Source: Celerinatantimonas diazotrophica (lineage in GTDB: Bacteria; Pseudomonadota; Gammaproteobacteria; Enterobacterales; Celerinatantimonadaceae). From it: DNA of 64,000 nt. This document shows, piece after piece, positions 63,908 to 64,000 of the stretch (position 1 is the first letter of the stretch; each line of letters starts with the position of its first letter). A program made the translations under genes and the position numbers. The stretch is taken from positions 107,520 through 171,519 of the forward strand of contig NZ_SMGD01000019.1 of NCBI RefSeq assembly GCF_004339545.1, in the 5' to 3' direction. A model generated the notes under the pieces. The model was not told the origin of the DNA. It saw only the letters and a program-made list of their open reading frames with translations, and ran no database searches.

Positions 63908-64000
63908 GGGACTGTTGATCTTTGCTGTACATATTTTATTCAGCAATACATCGGTAGCCACATTATCGTAAATGCTAGTGATACCATACTGGCGTAATTC
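63908..64000. mobile_element. Left end of an insertion element inside ogt (continues beyond window)
   Basis: The end GGGACTGTTGATCTTTG matches the terminal repeat of the 263-bp MITE in 15 of its first 16 bases, and it is also placed after TA. Beyond about 17 bases the sequences differ. It may be a full insertion sequence that supplies transposase for the MITEs. Only 93 bases are visible and no coding frame can be assigned. Confidence 0.75.

Noticed and set aside
1..64000. CRISPR arrays, tRNA or rRNA genes
   Set aside because: No regularly spaced repeats, cloverleaf-like sequences or rRNA segments were recognised on either strand.

Overview
The window is a chromosomal segment of a gammaproteobacterium with moderate GC, probably an aquatic facultative anaerobe related to the Vibrionales, Aeromonadales or Alteromonadales. 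This rests on the AcnB, Ogt, YnfM-like and Lut proteins, a shewasin-like bacterial pepsin and a Pho-regulated Ugp-type importer. No rRNA, tRNA or CRISPR array was seen. Product names come from reading conserved motifs and from remembered family sequences; no database search was run.

Bases 1-4.5 kb form a worn accessory patch. Two different AbiE-type (type IV) toxin-antitoxin pairs flank a leftover Hcr ferredoxin domain and a methyltransferase gene broken by one amber codon. From 5 to 16.8 kb a LysR regulator diverges from a long operon: a PrpF-type isomerase, a YnfM-like MFS carrier, a FAH-fold enzyme, CitC, CitD, CitE, CitF, CitG and AcnB. It ends at a strong terminator. Read together, these could take up an aconitate isomer, convert it to citrate, split the citrate, and decarboxylate the oxaloacetate. 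A response regulator/GGDEF protein and a BarA-like hybrid kinase follow (17.1-20.9 kb).

At 21.2-23.5 kb a pepsin-family protease gene is followed after about ten bases by a gene for a tandem two-domain avidin-like protein. That second gene is split by a 263-bp hairpin-rich MITE with TA target duplications. A LysR regulator and lutABC (lactate oxidation) follow. A truncated copy of the same MITE lies directly against lutC and supplies the G of its stop codon. At 27.7-34.1 kb is a Wadjet-like plasmid-defence operon (SMC ATPase, KITE, kleisin, Toprim nuclease) in the order jetC-B-A-D.

From 34.5 to 38.2 kb are an aldo/keto reductase, two LysR regulators and a LysE/RhtB exporter. A minus-strand operon of about 11 kb (49.5 to 38.2 kb) then encodes DgcN, a DgcA/dipeptide-epimerase enzyme, a complete peptide ABC importer and four peptidases (P1/DmpA, M55/DppA, isoaspartyl peptidase, M19 dipeptidase). 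This looks like a system for using D-amino-acid or muropeptide-type peptides. From 50 to 52.1 kb a phage Ogr-type activator and a phage holin flank a Pseudomonas-type levansucrase, which suggests a prophage scar.

The right end carries a chemoreceptor, a 2OG-Fe(II) oxygenase, a DUF2076 protein, a methyltransferase and an EamA permease. It then has a minus-strand operon (63.2 to 58.3 kb) of a cytosolic phosphodiesterase and a UgpCBAE-like importer behind a near-consensus Pho box. The window ends in an ogt gene cut by a mobile element whose terminus resembles that of the MITE.
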